Shown one piece after another: positions 16,053-21,810 of a stretch of 35,348 nt of DNA (positions are counted from its first letter, which is position 1; each line of letters starts with the position of its first letter). A program made the translations under genes and the position numbers. The stretch is taken from positions 1 to 35,348 of the IMG/VR virus record IMGVR_UViG_3300044846_001218; one strand, written 5' to 3'. This DNA comes from a virus. The notes below the pieces were generated by a model. The model was not told the DNA's origin. It did not search any database and saw only the letters and a list, made by a program, of their open reading frames with translations.

Positions 16053-16082
16053 TTGTTGCAGCTTGTTGCAGCTTGTTGCAGC
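16053..16082 (+). repeat. Three tandem 10-bp iterons (TTGTTGCAGC)
   Basis: Three exact head-to-tail copies begin two bases after the primase-helicase stop, with a 10-bp period close to one helical turn. The same decamer recurs inverted at 16251-16260 and 16334-16343. They are candidate binding sites for a replication initiator or repressor. Confidence 0.9.
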
Positions 16083-16092
16083 TTTGTAAAAA

Positions 16093-16153
16093 GTAAGTTG
16101 CAACATCTTGCGCCCTACTCTCGTGCAGCCTTCAGCGATTTGTTGCAACTTAC
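16093..16153. repeat. 13-bp inverted repeat (GTAAGTTGCAACA / TGTTGCAACTTAC)
   Basis: Perfect 13-bp arms at 16093-16105 and 16141-16153 are separated by 35 bp. Each arm contains the TTGCAA core of the iterons. It can form a stem-loop or bind a dimeric protein. Confidence 0.88.
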
Positions 16154-16193
16154 AACTTACTTTTCTATTATTAACAACATATATACACACATG

Positions 16194-16217
16194 CACACAC
16201 ACACACACACACACACA
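16194..16217. repeat. (CA)12 microsatellite
   Basis: Twelve uninterrupted CA dinucleotides, preceded by a short ACACAC tract and followed by TATAGTATATA. Such tracts can adopt Z-DNA and are prone to length change. It is the only such tract noticed in the genome. Confidence 0.97.
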
Positions 16218-16240
16218 TATAGTATATATAGGGGCACTTT

Positions 16241-16261
16241 TTTGTTGCAAGCTGCAACAAA
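16241..16261. repeat. 9-bp inverted repeat with 3-bp spacer (TTTGTTGCA agc TGCAACAAA)
   Basis: Two iteron cores face each other across three bases. The 14-mer GCAAGCTGCAACAA within it recurs exactly at 16330-16343, three bases before the VRR-NUC start. This is the form of a dimer operator. Confidence 0.9.
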
Positions 16262-16345
16262 TGGATGCGCGCTTAGATGCTCTAAGCATACAGACGATTT
16301 TTACCATTGTTTTGAGTGTTGCACCATTAGCAAGCTGCAACAATT

Positions 16346-16672
16346 ATGAGTGAGGTAAAAGCACAGGCGAAGGCATTCACAAACCTCTGGAATGCGCGCC
16401 CTGACTTACGTGGAAGAGTTTTCGCCATCAACAACAACAGCGTGAACGGCATCAAGGGAGCAATGAATAAAGCCATGGGAGTTGTGCCTGGTGTTGCAGA
16501 TATGTGCTTCATGAAGCCTGAAGGTAGAACGTGCTGGATCGAATGGAAGACAGACACCGGCAAGCAGTCACCATTGCAAATCAAGTTTCAGCAACTCTGC
16601 ATATCTTTGGGCCATGAGTATCACATCGTGCGAAATGAAGAGGAATTCTTGAAGGTGATAAATTGCACATAA
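16346..16672 (+). CDS. VRR-NUC domain nuclease (108 aa)
   Basis: A stand-alone VRR-NUC (PD-(D/E)XK superfamily) nuclease of typical phage length. Motifs: GVVPGVADMCF with Asp52, CWIEWKTDTG with Glu66 and Lys68 (ExK), then SPLQIKFQQL with Gln78. Such enzymes can act as structure-specific or junction-resolving nucleases. Start ATG 16346 directly follows an iteron copy (16336-16343), so expression is probably controlled by whatever binds there. Its stop codon begins the first junction repeat of the AT-richer island. Confidence 0.9.
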   Translation: MSEVKAQAKAFTNLWNARPDLRGRVFAINNNSVNGIKGAMNKAMGVVPGVADMCFMKPEGRTCWIEWKTDTGKQSPLQIKFQQLCISLGHEYHIVRNEEEFLKVINCT

Positions 16673-16705
16673 CGTGATGCAGCTAAACGAGGTGGCTGAT
16701 TAATA
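16670..16705 (+). repeat. Gene-junction repeat, copy 1 (TAACG ... GTGGCTGATTAATA)
   Basis: It begins with the TAA stop of the VRR-NUC gene and ends with GTGGCTGATTAATA. A related copy lies at 17405-17439, also beginning at a stop codon. The pair marks the start and an internal boundary of the AT-richer island. Confidence 0.7.
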
Positions 16706-16733
16706 CCTCAAAAATTAATTTAAAAACGAATTT

Positions 16734-16943
16734 ATGAATACAGATAAAACTTCAATTGGAAACGAAAGCCAGCCATCTTGTTTAGCTGCTGTTAGCAACC
16801 GTTTATACATTTGGGCTATCATTGAAAATATTGTAACAATATTAGTAACTGCTGGATTGTTTTGGTTTACAAAGTCGGGTTGGTGCTTTTTATTTCTACT
16901 AAATCTCAATAGTATCAAAACCAATTTTAAACGCAAATCTTAA
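16734..16943 (+). CDS. Small membrane protein in the AT-richer island (69 aa)
   Basis: A polar N-terminus of about 26 residues is followed by a hydrophobic segment (YIWAIIENIVTILVTAGLFW, residues 25-44) and a second, shorter one (WCFLFLLNL), with a basic C-terminus (KTNFKRKS). No family is recognised. Codon use is AT-richer than the replication genes upstream, which suggests a separate origin. An attC-like inverted repeat follows its stop directly. It could be a cargo membrane protein such as a toxin or superinfection factor, but there is no evidence for either. Confidence 0.5.
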   Translation: MNTDKTSIGNESQPSCLAAVSNRLYIWAIIENIVTILVTAGLFWFTKSGWCFLFLLNLNSIKTNFKRKS

Positions 16944-16949
16944 ATGGTT

Positions 16950-17078
16950 GCTAACGGCAAAATATTGGCGAAGGGCGGGATAAATAGCACTACTGATGAG
17001 TTATGTAGGAATGTTGCCAAAAGTGCAAATGCTCATTCTAATTACCGTCTGCCTACCTTTTGCCAATATATTGTTAGC
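16950..17078. repeat. Imperfect inverted repeat resembling an integron-type attC site
   Basis: The left arm begins GCTAACGGCAAAATATTGGC (16950-16969) and continues to 16975. The right arm (17054-17078) contains TTTTGCCAATATATTGTTAGC split as TTTTGCCAATA and TATTGTTAGC. The arms pair with small bulges around a roughly 78-nt centre. The outer GCTAAC/GTTAGC is close to, but not identical with, the attC core RYYYAAC/GTTRRRY. Its 129-bp size is in the attC range. It directly follows a small orphan gene, as attC sites do in cassettes. No integron integrase is present. Confidence 0.55.
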
Positions 17079-17096
17079 TGCCGTTTTTCGTCAACC

Positions 17097-17143
17097 TATA
17101 ACTTGACAAATTGATTAAAAAAGTAAACATATAACTTGACAAA
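17097..17143 (+). repeat. Two 14-bp direct repeats (TATAACTTGACAAA) before an orphan gene
   Basis: Exact copies at 17097-17110 and 17130-17143; the second abuts ATG 17144. The start-to-start spacing is 33 bp, about three helical turns, which suits an operator or a duplicated promoter element. Confidence 0.85.
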
Positions 17144-17407
17144 ATGAATATAGAAAAACAACAAAAAGCAATTATTGAAGCTATTGAACACGAATTGTCT
17201 TTAGCCGATGAATTTTACAAACCACAAGGAATGTTTCATTCTGTTTGGTTTTTACCCGATGCTGGGGAATTTATGTATGCTGATGCACTTGTTAAACACG
17301 AAGTAATAAAGCCTTTAATTGAAGCTAAAAAACTTGTTTACAAAGGAATTGAAAAGCATCAAGGAGAACTAATGCCGAGATATGTACTGTCCGCAAATGG
17401 AAGCTAA
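17144..17407 (+). CDS. Orphan small protein in the AT-richer island (87 aa)
   Basis: A soluble protein, helical at the N-terminus (EKQQKAIIEAIEHELSLADE), then WFLPDAGEFMYADALVKHEV and a Lys-rich end. No family is recognised. It is flanked upstream by 14-bp direct repeats and an attC-like inverted repeat, and downstream by a junction repeat beginning at its stop, so it looks like one cassette of an acquired array. AT-richer codon use supports this. Confidence 0.55.
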   Translation: MNIEKQQKAIIEAIEHELSLADEFYKPQGMFHSVWFLPDAGEFMYADALVKHEVIKPLIEAKKLVYKGIEKHQGELMPRYVLSANGS

Positions 17408-17439
17408 CGTAAAAGTATAACCGCAGTGGCGGATTAATA
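17405..17439 (+). repeat. Gene-junction repeat, copy 2 (TAACG ... GTGGCGGATTAATA)
   Basis: It begins at the stop codon of the 87-residue gene. GTGGCGGATTAATA (17426-17439) matches 13 of 14 bases of copy 1, with the same TAACG start and nearly equal spacing. Confidence 0.7.
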
Positions 17440-17457
17440 ACACTAAACATTCAGATT

Positions 17458-17706
17458 ATGACTAAAGTATGTAAAAAGCAGAAACAATCGGTAAACACTG
17501 AACCCGCCATTGACGGTTATACAGTGTTGTATGCAGTGCTTAAATTAAGCCAAGATATAACATACACCGACCCATTTACAAGAGAAGAACGTAAAGAGAA
17601 GATACAAGGTATTGCAGGCTTTATTCCTTGCTATGCAACTTATGAAGAAGCAGAAGAAGCTGCCTGTGACGGTAAATTTCAGATATACCCGATTAAGCCT
17701 GCATAG
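17458..17706 (+). CDS. Orphan small protein in the AT-richer island (82 aa)
   Basis: ATG 17458 lies 18 nt after junction repeat 2, much as the 69-residue gene lies 28 nt after copy 1. The protein is soluble with a basic N-terminus (MTKVCKKQKQ), a central TREERKEKIQGIAGFIPCYA stretch and an acidic helix (YEEAEEAAC). No family is recognised. It ends the AT-richer stretch; GC content rises again after about 17750. Confidence 0.55.
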   Translation: MTKVCKKQKQSVNTEPAIDGYTVLYAVLKLSQDITYTDPFTREERKEKIQGIAGFIPCYATYEEAEEAACDGKFQIYPIKPA

Positions 17707-17735
17707 CATTGCATACAACTCTCCGATAGCCGCTA

Positions 17736-17747
17736 TAAACTTTCGCA
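17736..17747 (+). promoter_or_regulatory. TAAACTTTCGCA motif, possible variant promoter
   Basis: It matches 11 of 12 bases of TAAACTTTGGCA at 18189-18200; both lie shortly before a small early gene (4 nt before ATG 17752 and 35 nt before ATG 18236). They resemble a -7 box with one extra base between TA and TTTG. Evidence is limited to the two copies. Confidence 0.35.
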
Positions 17748-17751
17748 TTAT

Positions 17752-17988
17752 ATGACCACCGAGCAGAAGATTATCCACTACATGACCACGATGGCACCAG
17801 CCGACTGCAAGCTTGTCGATGGGCCGACCACTTACAACTCAACGCAGCACACGCATCAGTCATTCGCCAGGTACCTGATGGCAACAGAGAGGACCAGCCA
17901 AGTATATCGCAGCTACTTGCTGAGGTGCTACAACTGGCTAAAGCTTCTGCACAAGAATAATATTAATTTGCAAAACACAAACAAATAA
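17752..17988 (+). CDS. Small basic protein (78 aa, unknown)
   Basis: Composition returns to that of the phage core. The sequence is His- and Thr-rich (TTYNSTQHTHQSFARYL) with an aromatic, basic C-terminal half (VYRSYLLRCYNWLKLLHK). No domain is recognised. The promoter of the next gene lies within its 3' end. Confidence 0.5.
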   Translation: MTTEQKIIHYMTTMAPADCKLVDGPTTYNSTQHTHQSFARYLMATERTSQVYRSYLLRCYNWLKLLHKNNINLQNTNK

Positions 17989-17997
17989 ATACCTTTG
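17967..17997 (+). promoter_or_regulatory. Promoter (TTTG - 19 nt - TACCTTTG) for the GRRPGAGRK gene
   Basis: The -33 TTTG (17967-17970) and -7 TACCTTTG (17990-17997) are exactly 19 nt apart. The -7 box ends 5 nt before ATG 18003, so the transcript should be leaderless or nearly so. Confidence 0.82.
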
Positions 17998-18002
17998 CAC
18001 AC

Positions 18003-18191
18003 ATGAAAACAGAAAAACGCGGAGGCAGGCGACCTGGTGCCGGGCGAAAGTCGATGTATGGCGAAAGCATGTCGACAATTTCCTTCAGGGTTCCTGCATC
18101 TGCCAAAGAAACAATTCTACAAATGGTTCGCAATTATCTTGCAAGCTTGACCATCGAGCGCAAGAGACATGAGCCTGAAGACGGTTGCTAA
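18003..18191 (+). CDS. Small DNA-binding-like protein, ribbon-helix-helix type (62 aa)
   Basis: The N-terminus GGRRPGAGRK is a basic, AT-hook-like extension. STISFRVPASAKETILQMVR then has the strand-helix-helix order of ribbon-helix-helix regulators. With its strong nearby promoter it is a reasonable candidate for an early phage regulator, perhaps of the repeated motifs around it. No direct target can be assigned from sequence. Confidence 0.6.
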   Translation: MKTEKRGGRRPGAGRKSMYGESMSTISFRVPASAKETILQMVRNYLASLTIERKRHEPEDGC

Positions 18192-18235
18192 ACTTTGGCA
18201 CGATAAATGCAAAACAATATCAAAACACACACAAC

Positions 18236-18469
18236 ATGACAACAGCAGAAGTAAAAAAAGAAAATTGCCTAAAATACTTTGGGCAAGAAAAAGAAGACCT
18301 AACAAGCCAAAACTACCAAGAGTACGTTGAGGCAATGAGAACTTGGTACACAAGCTCTGAGCGTTACTGGTTAGGAGTTGAACAGTTGCAGCAAGAGGCT
18401 GTCGAAGAAAAAGATTACTACACTCTCGGATGCGATAAATACCACGCCTGGAAAGATGACCAGTTATAA
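18236..18469 (+). CDS. Small acidic helical protein (77 aa, unknown)
   Basis: ATG 18236 is chosen over the upstream TTG 18185 because TTG would overlap the previous gene and the TAAACTTTGGCA motif (18189-18200). The protein is Glu-, Lys- and Tyr-rich (EVKKENCLKYFGQEKEDL, then VEQLQQEAVEEKDYY), probably helical. No family is recognised. It overlaps the next gene by 14 nt. Confidence 0.5.
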   Translation: MTTAEVKKENCLKYFGQEKEDLTSQNYQEYVEAMRTWYTSSERYWLGVEQLQQEAVEEKDYYTLGCDKYHAWKDDQL

Positions 18470-18854
18470 ACACAAACAGTGCACACGCCGGCTCAGAGCT
18501 GGCGTGTTTGTCGATTCGGCATACATGAAGGACCATTGCTACTTTGGATATTTAACACATCCGGCAATTGATTACGATGTTGCAGTGGCATTTGATGTTG
18601 ATGACATTCGAAAGCTTGGCAAGATCAATAAGCTTGTCTTGAGCAAAGAGAAGGATGTGCAGTATCACTTTGGAATACTTACGCCAACAGCAGACAAAAG
18701 CGGAGTAATTGGTCACACTGTCAAAGCTTTTATTGAAGGCAAAATACACGATTTGTTCATCTATCAATCGCAACTGGATGAGATGATATACAAGGGCCAC
18801 GCAATTAATGTCACACAAGAAAGCTTGTTTTTCGAAAATTTAGTAAATTTGTAG
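18456..18854 (+). CDS. Unknown soluble protein (132 aa)
   Basis: ATG 18456 gives a basic start (MTSYKHKQCTRRLR). The body alternates strands and helices: FDVDDIRKLGKINKLVLSKE, IGHTVKAFIEGKIHDLF. It is unlike any family I know. The last codons double as a -7 box (TAAATTTG) for the next small gene. Confidence 0.5.
   Translation: MTSYKHKQCTRRLRAGVFVDSAYMKDHCYFGYLTHPAIDYDVAVAFDVDDIRKLGKINKLVLSKEKDVQYHFGILTPTADKSGVIGHTVKAFIEGKIHDLFIYQSQLDEMIYKGHAINVTQESLFFENLVNL
18844..18851 (+). promoter_or_regulatory. -7 box (TAAATTTG) ending 4 nt before a start codon
   Basis: It matches TAnnTTTG and sits at the end of the upstream gene. A TTG at 18825-18827 is 16 nt upstream, a little short for a -33 box. The downstream message would be leaderless. 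Confidence 0.5.
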
Positions 18855-18855
18855 C

Positions 18856-18999
18856 ATGCCACTATTCCAAGGAGACAGTCAGGAGATTATCAGCATGAAC
18901 ATCCGCAAGCTTATCAGCGAAGGATATTCATCACAGCAAGCAGCAGCCATTGCACTGTCAGAGGCTGAGAAATTTCGTAAAGCACGCAACCGCCGATGA
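18856..18999 (+). CDS. Small conserved phage protein of the QAxAIAL type (47 aa)
   Basis: ATG 18856 follows a -7 box by 4 nt and the frame runs to TGA 18999, which overlaps the next start (ATGA). The sequence has NIRKLISEGYSSQQAAAIAL followed by a basic end (EKFRKARNRR). This N-I..L..EG...QA.AIAL pattern recurs in short phage proteins of unknown function, which supports a real gene despite its size. Confidence 0.7.
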   Translation: MPLFQGDSQEIISMNIRKLISEGYSSQQAAAIALSEAEKFRKARNRR

Positions 19000-19307
19000 G
19001 AGTATCATTCGACATCGATGGAGTGCTGGACACTTTAGCAGGGCAAGATATTGCGATTCGTGCCATCGAGAAGGGCGATGATGTTTTTATCATCACAGCC
19101 CGAAATGAAGGCCGTGCATCTGCTGAGGTGTTTGAGATAGCCACGAAACTTGGAATCCCTCGCTTGCGTATTTACTTTACCAACGGAGCAGACAAGTGGA
19201 GAACAGTTGAGCGATTGGACATTGATTTGCACTACGACAACAGCCGAGAGCAAGTCGATAAAATTGAGCAAAACACTGACGCACAGGCTGTGCTGTTCAT
19301 GAGTTAA
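18996..19307 (+). CDS. HAD-superfamily phosphatase (103 aa)
   Basis: HAD motif I is FDIDGVLD (Asp6, Asp8), motif II is IITAR (Thr35), the motif III lysine is in ADKW (Lys67), and motif IV is DLHYDNS (Asp81). It is short, with no large cap domain, like phage nucleotidases and polynucleotide 3'-phosphatases. Likely substrates are nucleotides or DNA ends, but specificity cannot be read. It is translated with the upstream 47-residue gene, and its stop falls in an 11-bp tandem repeat. Confidence 0.85.
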   Translation: MRVSFDIDGVLDTLAGQDIAIRAIEKGDDVFIITARNEGRASAEVFEIATKLGIPRLRIYFTNGADKWRTVERLDIDLHYDNSREQVDKIEQNTDAQAVLFMS

Positions 19308-19325
19308 ACATCGTTTAAACATCGT
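19304..19325 (+). repeat. Two tandem 11-bp repeats (TTAAACATCGT) before terS
   Basis: Exact copies at 19304-19314 and 19315-19325 sit between the HAD stop and the TerS start at 19331. The period is one helical turn. They could bind TerS (packaging start), a repressor, or the host RNA polymerase. Confidence 0.9.
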
Positions 19326-19330
19326 AAACC

Positions 19331-19633
19331 ATGAGAGAAGGCAGAAACGGAGGCAAGTTAAGAACTGGAGGAACAGGCGCAGGGGGAAGACCTCCTAAGC
19401 TTCCCGACTTGCACATCTTGCTGGCCAATGTGCTTGGCAAGGAGAACAAGGACGGGCTGACTGCTGCTGAGGAGATACTGCTTGCACTTCATGCGAAGGC
19501 AAAGAAGGGTGACACCAGAGCAGCGGAGTTGCTACTTGACCGAGGGTATGGCAAGCCGAAGCAGACAAGTGAGACCACGCTCAAGACTACGGAGCCGCTT
19601 GTGATAATCAAGACAAAAGACTCCGATGATTAA
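19331..19633 (+). CDS. Probable terminase small subunit (100 aa)
   Basis: The N-terminus is basic and Gly-rich (GGTGAGGRPPKLPDL). A helical stretch GLTAAEEILLALHAKAKKGD and RAAELLLDRGYGKPKQ follow, as in DUF5681/small-terminase-like proteins that precede TerL. It would recognise phage DNA and load TerL. Position upstream of TerL, separated only by a microprotein gene, strengthens the call. The 11-bp tandem repeat directly upstream is a natural candidate binding site. Confidence 0.7.
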   Translation: MREGRNGGKLRTGGTGAGGRPPKLPDLHILLANVLGKENKDGLTAAEEILLALHAKAKKGDTRAAELLLDRGYGKPKQTSETTLKTTEPLVIIKTKDSDD

Positions 19634-19763
19634 TGGCGCAGTGATAACGATTGCCACCTTGCTGCTATGTGCAGCGTTCGGCTGGTTCATCATCCTTGCG
19701 GTGCAGTCCTTCATGAAAGAGCATCCAGAGGATGACGATGATCACTTATGGCCTTCAGTTTAA
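19626..19763 (+). CDS. Single-TM microprotein between terminase subunits (45 aa)
   Basis: ATG 19626 overlaps the TerS end by 8 nt and the frame ends at TAA 19763, overlapping TerL by 16 nt. It fills an otherwise empty 114-nt gap. The protein has one clear membrane segment (VITIATLLLCAAFGWFIILA, residues 6-25) and an acidic tail (EHPEDDDDHLW). No family is recognised. The clean overlap geometry and defined TM/acid layout argue for a real gene, but this is not proven. Confidence 0.55.
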   Translation: MINGAVITIATLLLCAAFGWFIILAVQSFMKEHPEDDDDHLWPSV

Positions 19764-21025
19764 CCAAGAGGCAAACCAAAGCATTTAACCAGGCAACTTC
19801 AGGCACTCATCGCGTGGTGGTGTTTGGAGGCGCGATTCGAGGCGGCAAGACTTACTGGCTGCTGCTGACCCTCAGCTATCTCGCACTGGAATATCCGCGC
19901 AGCCGCTGGGTGATTATTCGCCGCAGCCTGCCTGACCTTAAGCGCACAACCTTCCCAAGCTTCAGCGCAATTCTCGATGACGGCATCAACCAGTACGTGC
20001 AGAGTTGGAACAGAGACACGCAAGTGGTTACCTTCATCAATGGCAGCGAGTTGCTGTTCATGGCAGAGAGTTACGATGATGACAAGGACCTCAACCGCTT
20101 CAAAGGGCTTGAGGTGAATGGTGCAGGACTGGATGAGGTGAATGAGTTGCAGGAGCAGACGTTCTACAAGGTGCAGGAGCGCATCGGAAGTTGGAACAAG
20201 GCCGAAGGAAGGCCACCGATTGTCTGCATGGCAACGTGCAACCCGGCGAACAACTGGGTGAAGAGCATAATCTATGAACGCTACAAGGACGGCACATTGC
20301 CTGAGCGTTGGAGCTTCATTCCTTCCAAGATAACTGACAACCCTCACATCCCTGCTGAGTACCTCGAATCTTTGAAGGAGCTGCCACCGGTCCAGTACGC
20401 AAGATTCGTGGAGGGTGATTGGGATGTGATGGATGACGTGGCGAATCCGTTCCTGTATGAGTGGGCTGATGAGAAGCACATCGACGACAGCGTGCAGCTC
20501 AATCGCAATGTGCCGGTGCATGTCTCTGTCGACTTTAACATCAATCCGCTTTGTGCCCTGGTCATTCAGCACGTGGGCAGGGGCGCGGTGGTGGTGGATG
20601 AGATAAAGATTGAGAAGGGCAGCGTGGATGCGTTCTGCGATGCGGTCCTTGCGCTTGGCGTGCCGATGGGCCTCATCAGGATTACTGGTGATGCGATGGG
20701 CAAGGGCGGAACAGTGCAGCAGCGTGACAACTCCAGTGCGTACACGCAAATCAAGCGGCGGCTCGGCATGAGTGACAGCCAGTTTCTCATTCCAGCAAAC
20801 CCGACTCATTACAACAGCAGGATTGATTGCAATGCTGCGCTGCGCAAGTTGGACATTCGCGTGAACTCCAAGCGGTGCAAGGGATTCGTGTTCGATGCGA
20901 AGCAAGTGCAGTGCGATGCGAATGGAGGTATCATAAAGACGAACAGGAAAAATATTGCTGAGCGTGCTGACTTTTTAGATTGTTTTCGTTACTTTGTGAA
21001 CGCAATCCTAAAGCGTTACTTATGA
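19748..21025 (+). CDS. terL: Terminase large subunit (425 aa)
   Basis: The DNA-packaging motor ATPase and nuclease. Walker A is GGAIRGGKT (27-35), Walker B is GAGLDEVNE (about 124-132) and the coupling motif is ATCNPANNW. The nuclease domain keeps its acidic triad: VSVDFNINP (Asp about 262), ITGDAMG (Asp about 315) and DFLDCFRY (Asp about 408 and 411). The length is normal. It cuts concatemers and drives DNA into the procapsid through the portal encoded at 30832. The stop overlaps the next start (TTATGAG). Confidence 0.96.
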   Translation: MAFSLTKRQTKAFNQATSGTHRVVVFGGAIRGGKTYWLLLTLSYLALEYPRSRWVIIRRSLPDLKRTTFPSFSAILDDGINQYVQSWNRDTQVVTFINGSELLFMAESYDDDKDLNRFKGLEVNGAGLDEVNELQEQTFYKVQERIGSWNKAEGRPPIVCMATCNPANNWVKSIIYERYKDGTLPERWSFIPSKITDNPHIPAEYLESLKELPPVQYARFVEGDWDVMDDVANPFLYEWADEKHIDDSVQLNRNVPVHVSVDFNINPLCALVIQHVGRGAVVVDEIKIEKGSVDAFCDAVLALGVPMGLIRITGDAMGKGGTVQQRDNSSAYTQIKRRLGMSDSQFLIPANPTHYNSRIDCNAALRKLDIRVNSKRCKGFVFDAKQVQCDANGGIIKTNRKNIAERADFLDCFRYFVNAILKRYL

Positions 21026-21360
21026 GCGTATGCAGTCCTTGTTTTGATTCAGGCATCAATGTAGCGGCTTGCAATGCAGGCATAAGCTTCGGGCTTGTTA
21101 CGCCTGAGACTGAATACACCGTTACCATCACGCACAATGCCACCAAGCGGATTCAAAGCTTTGTGGTGACATCGGACATCGATGGCATCATCACGATCAT
21201 CGGGGCGAAGATGGATGCGCTGCAAGGGTACACCATCAGGTTGAACTGTGACCAGTTCAGCATCTGCGATGTGCTGTATGACTGCATCAGCTTCAGCGTT
21301 GTGAACATGGACGTTGACGAACCACAAACCATAAACTTGCTCGAATGTTTAGAGTGCTAA
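21022..21360 (+). CDS. Small cysteine-rich beta protein (112 aa, unknown)
   Basis: Translation is coupled to TerL. The sequence is beta-rich with regular Thr/Ile/Val alternation (TEYTVTITHNATKRIQSFVV) and nine cysteines, four within the first 17 residues (CSPC, AAC). It looks like a small immunoglobulin-like or decoration domain, but no family is recognised. It overlaps the next gene by 16 nt. Confidence 0.5.
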   Translation: MSVCSPCFDSGINVAACNAGISFGLVTPETEYTVTITHNATKRIQSFVVTSDIDGIITIIGAKMDALQGYTIRLNCDQFSICDVLYDCISFSVVNMDVDEPQTINLLECLEC

Positions 21361-21554
21361 AGAATATCGCGCACGGCTGGGCGTTGTGGGCGTTTGACAC
21401 CAAGGAGAGCAGAGAAGTATCGAAGCCTCGAATGGAGATTTGCAAGGAGTGTCCGTATCGCATCAAGGCAACCAACACATGCCGAGAGTGCGGCTGCTTC
21501 CTTCCAGCTAAGACGAGATTGACAGATGAAGCCTGCCCGTTGTTACGCTGGTAA
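21345..21554 (+). CDS. Small zinc-ribbon-like protein (69 aa)
   Basis: Cysteines are arranged CKECP (33-37), then CRECGC (46-51) and a final ACPL (63-66), consistent with a treble-clef or zinc-ribbon fold. Basic residues lie between. Similar small zinc proteins sit between TerL and tail genes in Bacteroidota phages. The molecular role is unknown. Confidence 0.6.
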   Translation: MFRVLKNIAHGWALWAFDTKESREVSKPRMEICKECPYRIKATNTCRECGCFLPAKTRLTDEACPLLRW

Positions 21555-21555
21555 T

Positions 21556-21810
21556 ATGCTCACGGGATTCATCATTGTCGAAGCCTTGCTCATTGATGAT
21601 GAAATCGACAAGCTGCTTGAGCGCGAGGAAAGGTGGACGGATTTACTGATTAACACACATGACATAAGCACAGTGCATGAGGACAATGAAGCAGAGCGTT
21701 GCTTCATCACGTTCTTGAGCACGGACAAAGAAGTCACAACAAAGAACACACTGGATGAAATTATTCAAAAGATTAGGCGAGCGACTGCGATCAACTTTTA
21801 TACGCAGTAA
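21556..21810 (+). CDS. Small helical protein (84 aa, unknown)
   Basis: ATG 21556 begins one base after the previous stop; ATG 21526 would overlap it. The protein has a short hydrophobic start (LTGFIIVEALLI) then acidic helices (DDEIDKLLEREERWTDLL). It overlaps the chaperone start by 56 nt, so one of the two ends may be trimmed in reality. No family is recognised. Confidence 0.45.
   Translation: MLTGFIIVEALLIDDEIDKLLEREERWTDLLINTHDISTVHEDNEAERCFITFLSTDKEVTTKNTLDEIIQKIRRATAINFYTQ

Larger units (their letters stand above)
16083..16345. other. Non-coding repeat-rich segment, candidate replication origin
   Basis: With the tandem iterons this roughly 290-bp gap holds no credible gene. It contains the 8-mer TTGTTGCA or its complement at 16140, 16242, 16253 and 16336 (plus a 7/8 match at 16099), long inverted repeats, an alternating purine-pyrimidine CA tract, and an AT-rich TATAGTATATATA-like stretch at about 16216-16229. 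Clustered iterons beside an AT-rich unwinding tract next to the primase-helicase gene is the classical origin layout. An operator/promoter region for the VRR-NUC gene is the alternative. Confidence 0.65.

Noticed and set aside
16053-16082. CRISPR array
   Set aside because: Ten-bp units are directly adjacent with no spacers and there is no cas gene.
15981-16353. Plus- and minus-strand frames over the iteron/CA region
   Set aside because: Translations are dominated by repeat sequence (His/Thr runs from CA, Leu/Gln/Cys from TTGTTGCA), so they are not genes.
19799-20905. Long minus-strand frame (368 codons) opposite the terminase gene
   Set aside because: It is the reverse shadow of TerL, with a His/Leu/Arg-rich translation typical of antisense frames and no motif.
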